Below are positions 53,901 through 64,000 of a DNA stretch of 64,000 bases, in pieces. The DNA lies in the NCBI GenBank assembly GCA_023055355.1, contig JALJCS010000006.1, positions 35,867,001 to 35,931,000 of the forward strand, written 5' to 3'. A program made the translations under genes and the position numbers. Source of the stretch: Agelaius tricolor (Eukaryota; Chordata; Aves; Passeriformes; Icteridae). The notes under the pieces were generated by a model that worked only from the letters and a program-made list of their open reading frames with translations, did no database searches and was not told where the DNA came from. Positions within the stretch are counted from its first letter, which is position 1; each line of letters begins with the position of its first letter.

Positions 53901-56900
53901 AGATATTATGCTCTCAGGTCTCTCAGGGGTAGAAGCAAAGAAACTCTTAGATGGTGAATTCTTGGCACATATAGGGGAGAGAGGTAACTACATGCTCTGG
54001 CTGTGGGCACTTAGGGGACAGTGCAGAGAAACCCTGTACATTAATTTATTCTGCATTTTCTACCTAGCCAGAAGCTACGCTGCCCCTTTAGCACCTGATT
54101 CAGTACATCTCACTTGTTACCCTGGGCTTTACTTCTATGCAAACTATGGCTTTATGACTTCTGTTTGACTCTAAAAATACACAGAACAATTTTCCATCTA
54201 TCTGCATTCAAAAGCATCACAGAGGCATCCTACTTAGCTCCCAAAGCTCTGAGAACTCAGTGCTTCATACAAGAAGGTTGCTTTTAGTCTCACTGAAACC
54301 AAGAGCCCAATAATCTCATGAAATTTCTCTTTCTTTTGACATATGTAACTGAAAAATCTATATTAATATTAATGTAGCAGTCCATAAATACAGACTAAGA
54401 TGATATGAAGGGAGAGCATTCAAAGAGAGAATATAGGTCACTGAACTCACTGCATTTTAATCATCTAATGGTTATTATCTCTTGACTACTTAAGACATAA
54501 AACTTTACAGCTCTCAAATGTCTTACAAATATAGCACTTGTTAAATGGCATTTATTTTTCTACGACAAAATTAAATTGAATAAAATATGTACAATTTTGA
54601 GTAGACAAGAAATATTACAAAACAGATTTTTAGGTTTAAGAAATTAAGTCAATATTCCTACCATTCTTACTTTCAAATGCTATAATCTATAGCTATTTAA
54701 AACTATAGAAAACGAAACAGTTACTAACTAATAGTTACTGTAGTTTACATTTCAATAATGTATGATCTGTCTACTGAGACATGTACCACATCACGTATTT
54801 CATCCTTGAATGCAAATCAATAGGTGTTCATAGTTCTCATTTTACAAAAATGCAAAGGGCATTGGTATTCCATGAAAGCCACCTATTAATCCAAGCTAAA
54901 ACCTCAAATATTTGCTTTTCTGCAAAGAGATTAGAACTCTTTCTTCATGGGGATTAGTAATTCTGGTTTTTTCTTTGATCACAATGTAAATTCATTGTAG
55001 ACTTATACCTCATAATGATCTGTCTGTTAAGTTTTTCTCTTCAGTAGCTGTTAAAATTAGGAGAGGATTTGTTGGTGGGTTATTTTTATTCACAACCACA
55101 TTAATGCAAGTCCTAAACTAATCAATTTGCATTATGTAGCCTTTCATGCAGTTTGCACAGATTTACAGCTTGGTTGCTTTATCTAGTCTCATGCCTGTGA
55201 GACAGCTGTTAGGCATTTAGCTAATCTAATTCTAATCCCCAGGGGATTCTGGTGTGTCCATTGGAAGTTAGATGCATGGACTGCAGTTTACCATCTGAAG
55301 TATCTTTTGTCACTCCTATTTATTTTTTTCTTTATGATTTTGGATTCAAAATTTTTCTGAAGAGGTTCATTAGAACTGTCTGAATAATCACAGTGTAACA
55401 GTTATTGGCTAAGGTTTGCTTCTCATTTTAATTTTTTCATGGGTATGTTTAATATCTCTTTCATCTTTCACACCTATGATGCTGATTTCAAGGAGTAGTA
55501 AGCAAAGATTTTTTTAATTATATTCAACCCAAGTAAAGCCCTTTCTGCACAGTTGTTTTGTTTCTCCTGCCACCTAATTTTTTTCTCTTATCTTTTTTAT
55601 GATACTTGGAGAAATAATGGGAAAAGTAAAGATTATACCTTTTCTTGTGATTGTGGTCCTGCCAAGAGATTTTATCTGCAAAAGACCATTCAGCTTTCTC
55701 ATTAAAATTCACAGCCCCTAGCTGACTAAACTTAATTGGCAAGAAGTCAAGAAACATAATTGTTTAAATTATGAACATTTCTAAAAACAGCACATTGTGA
55801 TGAAAGTCATCTATTTATATTGCGCCATTTCATTATGATTGTACTTTCAATGGATATTTTATCTTGTTAAAAAAGTAGTAAAGTGAAAGCCTGACAAAAA
55901 TGAAACAGATTAATCTGCTGAAGTCAAACAATCCTCAAAGCAAATTTGTTTTTATATAGGAAGTGAATTTAGGTTTTTAAAAGTTAAATGCATTTTTTCC
56001 TAATGCTATTTATATACTTGAGTGCATGGCTGCTTGACAGCTAATAAACAAGCTTATATTTATACAAGAAGCCAAGATAAAGTACTAGTTCTATAATAAT
56101 CGATAAAAATTCTGCCTCTGATCTTCAGCAAAGAGCTTGCTTTAATAATGAAATCTCAAACTAAAAATGATAAAGATGATAGGCTGGCAGAGGACTGTGC
56201 TCCCACTTAAATTAATGGCAAAACTGTCCAGACCATCTCTGGCCCCATCTAGCTGGGTCATAGCCTGGCCTTAATCAAATCTCACTCTTATGAAATAGCT
56301 GGCTTGAGCTGACCTCACACATTTTCCTTTGTAATCCAGTGTGCCTGGTAAAGGTTGATGTCACTCTCTCACTGGTTAGTGATGTTCTTAGGATGTGTAT
56401 ACTTGTTCTACACCCTTGCTCAGACTTGTTCACCTTTGGGCATGAATTTAGCAGTGAGTGATAGAGAGAGGGCGATTTCACTCCCCTTTGTGCCTTTGGG
56501 CAAGGGCACAGAGCCATGTCTGTGCTGCTGGGCTGCAACATGTCTATGCTGATTTGACCCTTGGAGAAAGGTTTAAGAGGATGAGGAAACAGCAGCAATG
56601 AAACAGACAGTGGGAACACCAAATGTATCTGGCTCTTTCCCACAGGGACGCATCTTTGTTTTTATTTTCAGCTCTAGTTTGTATGGAAACCAGACTCTCT
56701 GATGTGAAGAGCTGCAGTAACCCAGAATAAAGCTTTCCTTACACATTCTAATCCATGTTTTTTCTTCTCCCAATTTAGACAGTCTTCTTCCCATTTTCAA
56801 ATACAGGTCAGGAAAATAATTGACCTTCAGTTAGTTGAACAATAGCCTAGATGCACGCAGTGTTAGCAAGATGAATTCAGGAGTGGTGCTCTGCATGTCC

Positions 56901-57727
56901 CATCTATATGGGATAATCAATAATCAACATCTGCTTAGGATTTCAATATTGCTGCTAAATATTCCTGTATCTGCCTCCACTATCAGTGAGAATTCCTTAC
57001 ACCTGTGAGGATGCTCACTGTTTCTGAAACACTGAATGTACCCATCCCTGGACCATGCTGTGTTTCCTGGCAAGACACAGGGCCAGCCAAACAACATATG
57101 CTACTTCTGTCCTGCTAGTGTTTGCTAACCAGATGGCATTCAAAGAATGCAAGCAAGTGATGATCTCTGTTCATCCATCTGTCCTGAAATTCTCACAGAT
57201 TAAAATGAGTACACTTTCCATCCTCGTACTAAGTGAGGTACGAGGTAGCTCTTCCAAAATAACATTAAGGTCAGGCATACCCCCCATAAGCTAGAATACT
57301 CACAGAAAAGTAAATAAATCTTCCCATCCTATACTTGATTTATGTCCATGCATTACAGCTGCTTTGCAGAATTACTTAGCATTCTGACATCAGCCGGATA
57401 TTGTTGGTAATAGATGGTTATTTACGAGTTTGCTCTGCTGTACTTATTGAAAACAAGTAAAACCATCAAAATTATTTTCAAAGAAGGCCATTATGACTAA
57501 TATTTCAACCACTAAAATATCTTATCTTAGTTCTACTTCCCCTTTTATACTGCTGAAGTACTTCAATTAGGAGAAAGCCAGCAATATCCACGCAAAACAT
57601 AGAATTTTATTTTCAAAAAGGGACACATGGATGTCCTTCAACAGGGCTTTAATCTCTGGCCTTTATATCTACTAAATAATACAGAAAACATATCCCTTTT
57701 CCAAGGACAGTGTCTTCTACAAAAACC
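50999..57727. other. Unique AT-rich sequence, no gene recognised
   Basis: No recognised gene or dispersed repeat. T/G-rich low complexity lies at 53186-53282, including a T-run at 53265-53281. Open frames such as 53908-54168 (+), 56275-56643 (-) and 57055-57294 (+) show no known motifs. Confidence 0.5.
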
Positions 57728-57749
57728 TTAGCCGATTCATATCGGCTAA
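57728..57749. repeat. Small perfect hairpin (9-bp arms)
   Basis: TTAGCCGAT and ATCGGCTAA are exact reverse complements separated by TCAT. It lies about 80 bp left of the larger hairpin at 57825-57905 and includes two CpGs. Function unknown. Confidence 0.8.
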
Positions 57750-57824
57750 TTTGTAAAACAATAGCCAACTAAGAGCAGAGATCTCCACACAAGAGCAGAT
57801 TAACTGCTTTCATTTTGTGAGTTC

Positions 57825-57905
57825 CCAATGCTCTGCAAAGGCAAAGATCACTTAGGATCAGGTTGACACCTGATCTTAACTGATCATTGTCTTTGCAGAG
57901 CTTGG
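57825..57905. repeat. Long near-complete hairpin, miRNA-precursor sized
   Basis: The left arm 57830-57863 (starting GCTCTGCAAAG, ending GGATCAGGT) is the reverse complement of the right arm 57868-57901 at 30 of 34 positions. Two of the four others would be G-U pairs in a plus-strand RNA, and the rest are A-A and C-C mismatches. The loop is only TGAC (57864-57867). The stem extends outward by CCAA/TTGG (57825-57828, 57902-57905) across a single bulged T. The whole is about 80 nt. It could be a microRNA-like precursor (the 4-nt loop is short for an animal one), a palindromic miniature inverted-repeat transposon, or a template-switch inversion. No known microRNA is recognised. Confidence 0.9.
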
Positions 57906-60342
57906 ATTTCAAATTGTTTTAATGCAAAGATGGAGCTGTTCAGCTTCCTTTTTCAAAACTTATAATAATTTTCCTTTCCCACCTTCCTTGAATCTGAAAT
58001 AGATTTATGGGAAGAGAAACTAAGAAATAAATGCTATCTTTAAGAATTGCTTCAGAAATTTCTTTCCTCTTAATTTTTAGTAATTCTATTTCAAGTCTCC
58101 ATCCAAAAAGTGTTTTTCTGTTAAATTTTTCAAGCTTTTCTCATTCTCTAAGGAAATTTCATGAATTTTCAATTGTCAAAAAAATTAAATATCTGAATCT
58201 TCAGCTTATTAGGCATAAGATACATTCTGGTGCTTTTCATTTCCTTTAGTTCTCTAAAGTTGGGGTTTTTTTCTCTCTTTTGTTTGGAAAGATGTGGCAT
58301 ACTGTCCGCCAGGAACATGAAGAGATGAAGAACAAGTTTTATATCAGATTGTCAGTCTGAGCATTAGAATATCAGGAAAATAACTTTAGGAAGAACAATT
58401 GAAAGAATTGGCTTTTTCTTTTTTTCTGAGCTTACATAATTACTTTCTATTATTTAATGCAGCTATGAAAACCTGCCATCATAGCAAGGAAAACATTTCA
58501 TCCTTCTGAATTTTCAGAGGGTCAGTTCTGGGTTTGAAAAAAATCCTTGAGAAATTGGAATTTTAGTAAATTATATTCTAAGAGTTACTTTACTCACATG
58601 TAGGCATGTAAAATATATGTAATTTCTATGCTATCTTAAAAGTCAAATTTTTCTTCTTTACCATGTTTATGCTTTTACTTCCAACTATAATTGCAGAGCT
58701 AATTTACTGGTATTAATCTTTATTCTTTGTGACTGAACTAACACAAAGATGAAGAAAAGACCTAAGGAACTACATTTACTCTAATGAGGTTCTCTTTTCA
58801 TTCTTTCTTCAGCTCATCTTGTAGTCATTAGAATCCTTTATAAGGATAAAAAAGGAGCATTATGGAAAAATGAGTACATTTTTACTAGAAATTATAAAAC
58901 TTCTGGTGTCTAAAATGTTTACAGATTAAAACCCATTTTATTTTATCTATGGAAAAATAGAAATTAAGATTACAGCTATTCATAAATATTTGAAGAGCTA
59001 AAAATAACATACATACCTTTTTTATTATTAATTTTTTTATATACAATTTTGTTAAAGTTACCATTACAACAGTCTGTCAGACAAACTGTTACCACTGCAC
59101 ATTCTCTGCTATTTAGCTGTTGCTCAGTTATTCATAGGAAATCAGTTCAATGCTTTAATTTGGGTATCTGTTGGACAAGCAACAAAATTATCTCTAAACC
59201 AAAACCCACAACTCTGCACCTGGTAGTAACTGGGAACAGTTAAGCAATGGACTCTGAATAGTTCATATCTCCAGTGACAGCTTTACCTGCTCAACAAATT
59301 CCTCTTTCCTGTAGTATCAACAATTAGCATTGATCATTCCAAAAATCATGAAATTCATTCAAACCTCCATGTGCACAAGGAGTGTGAGTGCAGAGAACAT
59401 TTAACTGGAGTGTGCTAGAGTAGGCATAAGAGTCTCCAGCAAATAGAATACAATTTTCCTGACAGTCCAGCAACTGTAACAGGCAGCAGATTTTCAAACA
59501 CTTTAGCAGGTCACACAATGGTTTCATAGGAGGATATTCAAAGCAAAAATTTTAAAAATTAATTTTAATAGGCGCTCCAAAATACAGATAAATGTTTTGT
59601 GTAATTAAAAAAATGAGATAAGTTCAGTATAAATAGAAGAGAACCTCCTTTTGTACTTTCCAAAGTAGCTGGGCATCCTTTGTAGCCCAAAGGTGGATCT
59701 TCGAGGACCCAAATATCTTTCAAAATCTGGCAAAGTACCAAAGTCTGCCAGTCTTTCAGAAAATTAAGACATGTGCAGTTTGGAAAATGCTTTTCCACAG
59801 GTTACAAGGTATGAAATAGTCATAATCTGAGAATTTAAATGCCCTGGGTACATGTCTCCTCTGCTGCTAATTCAGCACAACCTTTTCTAAAGGGTATTAC
59901 AGGCAAAGGATACCTTTTCCCCTCAGTGCACTATGAGCACACCTTTGCGTTCTTGCAAAGAGAGTACTTGTTAAGCACCAACAAAAACTTTGCTTCCTCA
60001 TGATGTAAGAAAGAATTTATTTATTTTGAGCCTTAAATGAGGTAGCTATACCTTTGATACTCTCCACAGGGAGGTAGCTACCATATAAGTGCACAGTGGG
60101 TATACTAGTGCTCAGGATGTTTCAAAGTCATTGCTAGAAGTGATAATGATATATGGTGATGTATCTGGGCTGGCAGCTGAAGAAGAGAGACAAATACTTG
60201 TCTGTGCAATTTCTGTGCATGCAGAACCTATGGCACTATGTTATACATCAAATGCTTTGGCCTGAGTCAAATTAAGAATGATATACAGCATCCATTTATG
60301 GTACCTGACAGTTCAGTAAATCTGTATTTTGGTCCTTTAAGA

Positions 60343-60404
60343 AAACTGAGAGCAGTTTCTAAGATCCTAAGATCTAAGATAAACTGAGAGCAGATTCTAA
60401 GAGC
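60343..60404. repeat. Partial 38-bp tandem duplication
   Basis: AAACTGAGAGCAGTTTCTAAGA at about 60343 recurs at 60381 with one substitution (GCAGATTCTAAGA). A smaller internal TAAGATC repeat lies between them. Confidence 0.8.
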
Positions 60405-62000
60405 CAGAATTTAGGAAAAGGTTTATTCACTAGCAGCTAACACTAACCCTTACAAAATACCAAAAGTAATTTAGAGTATTCTTGGTGTTTTCAGGGAAAC
60501 TGTACCAGAAACTCTAACCAACAAGGGCAACAAACCTTTCAACACTTGTACAAATAATTAACTGTTTGGAAAAGTCTCATTGCTTTTCCCTAGCAGAGCT
60601 TTTCCAAATATTTCTGCCTAACCCTGAACATAACATGGGAGTGAGGATGCAATACTTATGTTAAAGGGAAGGAAAGAAAGTAGGGATTAACAATCATACC
60701 CTATATGTCAATACTTAAATTTCTGCAGATGTATTCTAAATGGCTCCCATATTTTTGAAAATTTAAATTTAAATAGATTTTGCCTTGATAGGGAAGGTGA
60801 GGGAAGGAGATCCAAAACCAATTTAAATCAGATGAAGATAGACATTAGATGAGATTTGAAAAATCTATTTTAAGCCCATGTATGTACCCCTCAATATATT
60901 TGAATGTGAAATAAAAATACTCCAGTGATGCAACTAGCTTACATGATTATCTATATCTTATGCAAAATACACAGCTCTACTTGAGAGTAAAAAATAAGCT
61001 GGAAAATGTCAAGAAGGCAGCTTCTGTCAGATAATTGTAGGTCTGCTGCTTAATCAGCAGAATATAGAATTCAGGGCAAATCATATGTCAAATTTGAAAT
61101 GCTATTTAGGTTTTTCATGTTATCACAGGAGTAAACAGAATGCTTTTATTTCATTGGCAATTATAAACCTGTCATTAACAACTACAGAGGTGTTAACCTT
61201 GTATTTTAAATATGAAATAAATATAGAAATATGGAAACACAAGACATTTTTTTCCTATGAAAAGACAATTTTCTTGTACATAAAATGGCTTTTTCCTGAT
61301 GAAGAGGTAAGTACTAGGACTGATAAGAGACCAATAAAATCCTATTTTATAAACTTAATAAAGAAATTTCATTTTGAGAATCTATTTTTTCAATCAAAAT
61401 TTCCCCTAAATTAAAATCTTTTTGTTGTTTTTGTTTCCACAATCATTCATACTTTTCTATATTTGACTGGAAATTTCATGTGAATTAATTTTTTTTTTTA
61501 ATATGGGAAATTTAGAGATCCAAGAACACAGGACTATCACAGATCTACCAATAGGATCTTAATTATGAATTACAAGAGTATTTTTATACCAGAGGAAGTG
61601 ACAAAGTGATTGATTTGACATGCATTTACAGAAAGACACATGGAAATTTCCACACTTCATTTCGTGTTCCAGTGAAACTGAAGACCTAACAGCGTCACTC
61701 TCTTTACACAAAGCTGGAGCAGTGCTTTTCAAGTCAAGACAAGAGATTACAGATGTTAAAGGAAAAAAGAATAAAAAAACCCCCAACAAATCTCACTGTT
61801 TCTTGGGAGGATTTTCCTAAACTTCCATAATTTTAATTATGACTACTCCTTGGTATGGTTAAGTTTTATATTTTGTTATCTTTTTTCCTTGAATTGAGCA
61901 ATAGGATAACCTCTAACAGCTGAAAGGTGCAATTATAATAAAAAAGGGACACATAATCAAATAAGTCAAAAAGTGAAACAAGAATCTGTCATTGATATTT

Positions 62001-62061
62001 AAACAAAAAAAAAAAAAAAAAAAAAAAACAGGAAAAAAACCAACAACAACAACAAAAAAAA
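62001..62061. repeat. Poly-A and (AAC)n tract
   Basis: A run of 24 A (62005-62028) followed by A-rich sequence and four to five AAC units. Possibly a retrotransposon tail, but no body is recognisable. Confidence 0.9.
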
Positions 62062-62564
62062 TCAGCACTGTTCCAGGTCTGGAAGTTTTCATTGCAAGTA
62101 CTTAAAGGGGTTCCTAAATATTAAATATTTTATTCAGAAGATAATGACTTCTTTTGTATTTGGGGCAACCTTACTGTCATTTTGGCACATTGATAACCAA
62201 TCATAGTATTGTGAAAAGAAGAATATTTGGGATGGTATTTTCCATCAACAACACCTGCTAATGTTATGTTCTCAATGAATACAATACATCAGAGCTTTGC
62301 ATAGTTATATAGTTTTTAGAATGCATTCAAAAATTCCCTGATGAAGAAAGTATATTTCATAGAATACTTTACAACCTCTCTGAGTGTGCCACACCTGGAT
62401 AAATCATAAATTTTCACACTCTGATGTTTGGGTGGGCATTGACTTCTTAAGGGATAAAAACAAGCCTTTCAAGAACACTGTTAGGAGTGTAAGCCAATAC
62501 CATATTCTGCTTTACTGAACTCATCAACTGTTCTCTCAGCCCAAGTAAAAAATCTCCGAATAGT

Positions 62565-62922
62565 TTAAGTAAGTCTTTGACATGGTCTGCCACAACATCC
62601 TTCTCTGTAAATTGAAAAGAGAGGGATTCAATGAGTGAACTGTTGGATGGACAAGGAGTTGGTTGCACACTCCTGAGGGTAGTGGTCAATGGCTCAGAGT
62701 CCCAATGGACACCAGCAACAAGAGGTGTCCCTCACGGGTCCTTATTGGGAACAGTGATATTTAATATCTTCAATAATGACATAGATAAAGGGGTCAGGTG
62801 CAGCCTCAACAAATTTCCGGATTACACCAACATAAGTGGTGTCATTGGGACATCTGGAGGATGGAATAACATCCAGAGGGACTTGGACAAGCTTGAGAAA
62901 TAGCAAGGTGCTGTACTTTTGC
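62565..62922 (+). mobile_element. CR1 LINE reverse transcriptase fragment
   Basis: This is a plus-strand piece of CR1 ORF2 covering the reverse transcriptase palm. TCTTTGACATGG...CACAACATCCTTCT near 62573-62602 corresponds to the AFDTVSHNILL motif. The frame at 62631-62903 then reads RVVVNGSESQW, RGVPHGSLLG (family: SGVPQGSVLGP), FNIFNNDID and LNKFPDYTNISG. The last should contain the catalytic FADD motif; here Ala and the second Asp are replaced (FPDY), so the enzyme would be dead even where the frame is open. A frame break separates the N-terminal motif from the rest. Truncated at both ends; it stops near the block matching 'gtgctgcactt'. Confidence 0.9.
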
Positions 62923-64000
62923 AGTATTTTAAGTACTGGATGGAGGAATCCTGATTTGAGACTTTAACCTAGAGCTCTTAAAACTCTAGCATTCACTGTT
63001 TAGGAGGACTGGTTCAAGCTAGAGTTCTTAAAACTAAATTTATCATGCAAAATTAATTACAATCCACTTTGATATAAAAAGCAGAATCACAAATGTTATT
63101 CACAACCATCAAGTCTGTTTTAAATTAACTGAAATTAAGATTGTAGCTATTATTGATAGTATTAAACTTCCATGCCTTAAATCCTTCTTTGTATAGTCCA
63201 TCATCAGTACAAAAATCAACAATAATTAAATAATGATCTTAGAGTTCATTGTTATCTGTAATCTATATCACTTGTAAAGAGCAATTACAGCAAATACTTA
63301 AAAAAGGAAGTCACTTGCCAATCATGGATATTTGACTGAATCCCACAACATCCATCTCACAGCCAGTTCCTGATGTAAATAACAGGTCAGGTACAGAGAG
63401 CACAGTGTTCTGCTTGGAACTGAGCAACAGGAACATAGATACTTGTGCCCAAAATATCACCTAACCTGCTAAGCTCTAGTATCACTATACAGGTTCAAAA
63501 AGAGACAGAAAAACATATTTTAATGCAGTATTCATAAGGAAAACATGCTTCTCAAAACTGACAAATTAGGGTGGGGATTTTTTTCTTGTTTTATAAGGCT
63601 TCAAAAGGAAATAAAGTATCATGGCAAAAACAGAAGTCAAGCATAAAGAGATAACCAGGTATTTCAGGAATAGAGGGTTGATTTTGTCAGGTGAATTTGT
63701 CAGTGGTTCATTTCCATGAAAAAGGTTATCTTTCAATAAGTTAATTACTAATCATTGCAAGAACTGCATTATTATTCCTGACACAGATGATAATGTGAGA
63801 GTCCTTTGTGAATTCCCAGACTTAAGAAAACTCCTGATATATACAGTGTACTTTCAAAAAGAAAGAACAAAGAAAACACTCATCAGGATCAGAAACCAAT
63901 ATCTAATTTATTTTCTACAACAAAATGTAGCAATATGTGTTTAAATATAACTCTTAATGCCTACATATTATGGTATTATTTTTTATTGAATTTATATGAG
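62923..64000. other. Unique AT-rich sequence, no gene recognised
   Basis: No gene recognised. A 17-bp direct repeat (CTAGAGYTCTTAAAACT) occurs at 62969-62985 and 63019-63035, 50 bp apart with one mismatch. Nothing else stands out to the window end. Confidence 0.5.

Larger units (their letters stand above)
57906..62564. other. Unique AT-rich sequence, no gene recognised
   Basis: No recognised gene or dispersed repeat. It contains the 38-bp doublet near 60343 and the poly-A tract at 62001-62061, both listed separately. A splice-bounded open stretch at 61188-61306 (+) is described as a finding. Confidence 0.5.

Noticed and set aside
56275..56643. Longest open frame in the window (122 residues, minus strand)
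   Set aside because: No domain, motif or codon pattern suggests a protein; a frame this long is expected by chance on six frames of 64 kb.
1..64000. tRNA, rRNA, snRNA, CRISPR, bacterial promoters, terminators and operons
   Set aside because: No tRNA B-box-like motifs in a cloverleaf context, no rRNA or snRNA signatures, no regularly spaced repeats with spacers, and the sequence is vertebrate-type.

Overview
This 64 kb window looks like non-coding nuclear DNA from a bird, either intergenic or inside very long introns. It is AT-rich and CpG-poor. None of its open reading frames matches a protein family I recognise, apart from decayed transposon reading frames. The bird assignment rests on CR1 LINE copies of avian type (ending in the octamer ATTCTGTG on the element strand) and on a long terminal repeat that matches a widespread avian endogenous retrovirus LTR. 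I cannot fix the species or order, and I see no bacterial-style operons, RNA genes, CRISPR arrays, origins or CpG islands.

Layout: 1-5.9 kb is unique sequence with two small minisatellites (27 bp x3 at 719-799, 13 bp x3 at 1305-1343). A CR1 3' end lies on the minus strand at 5904-6202. A solitary, internally shortened retroviral LTR lies on the minus strand at about 9330-9934. A CR1 reverse-transcriptase-distal fragment lies at 13482-13860 (+), and a 3' end of a different CR1 type at 15595-15740 (+). From 15.7 to 40 kb the sequence is mostly unique. It carries a perfect 73-bp tandem duplication (24475-24620), a nested 49-bp duplication (27193-27273), homopolymer and trinucleotide tracts, and one exon-like open stretch on the minus strand (26114-26243). 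A very old CR1/L3-like LINE 3' half lies at about 40300-40912 (+), and a possible CR1 3' tail at 50935-50998 (+). A CR1 reverse-transcriptase fragment with a ruined catalytic motif lies at 62565-62922 (+).

The most unusual structure outside the repeats is a compact, nearly complete hairpin at 57825-57905 (34-bp arms, 4-nt loop, 30 of 34 Watson-Crick pairs plus two G-T pairs). It has the size of a microRNA precursor or a palindromic miniature transposon, and a smaller perfect hairpin sits about 80 bp away. A few open stretches bounded by good splice-like signals are listed as candidate exons. In AT-rich intronic DNA such pseudo-exons are common, so these are leads rather than genes.

No genes can be shown to work together here. 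The window is best read as a gene desert or the interior of a very large gene, shaped by old retrotransposon insertions and local slippage or duplication.
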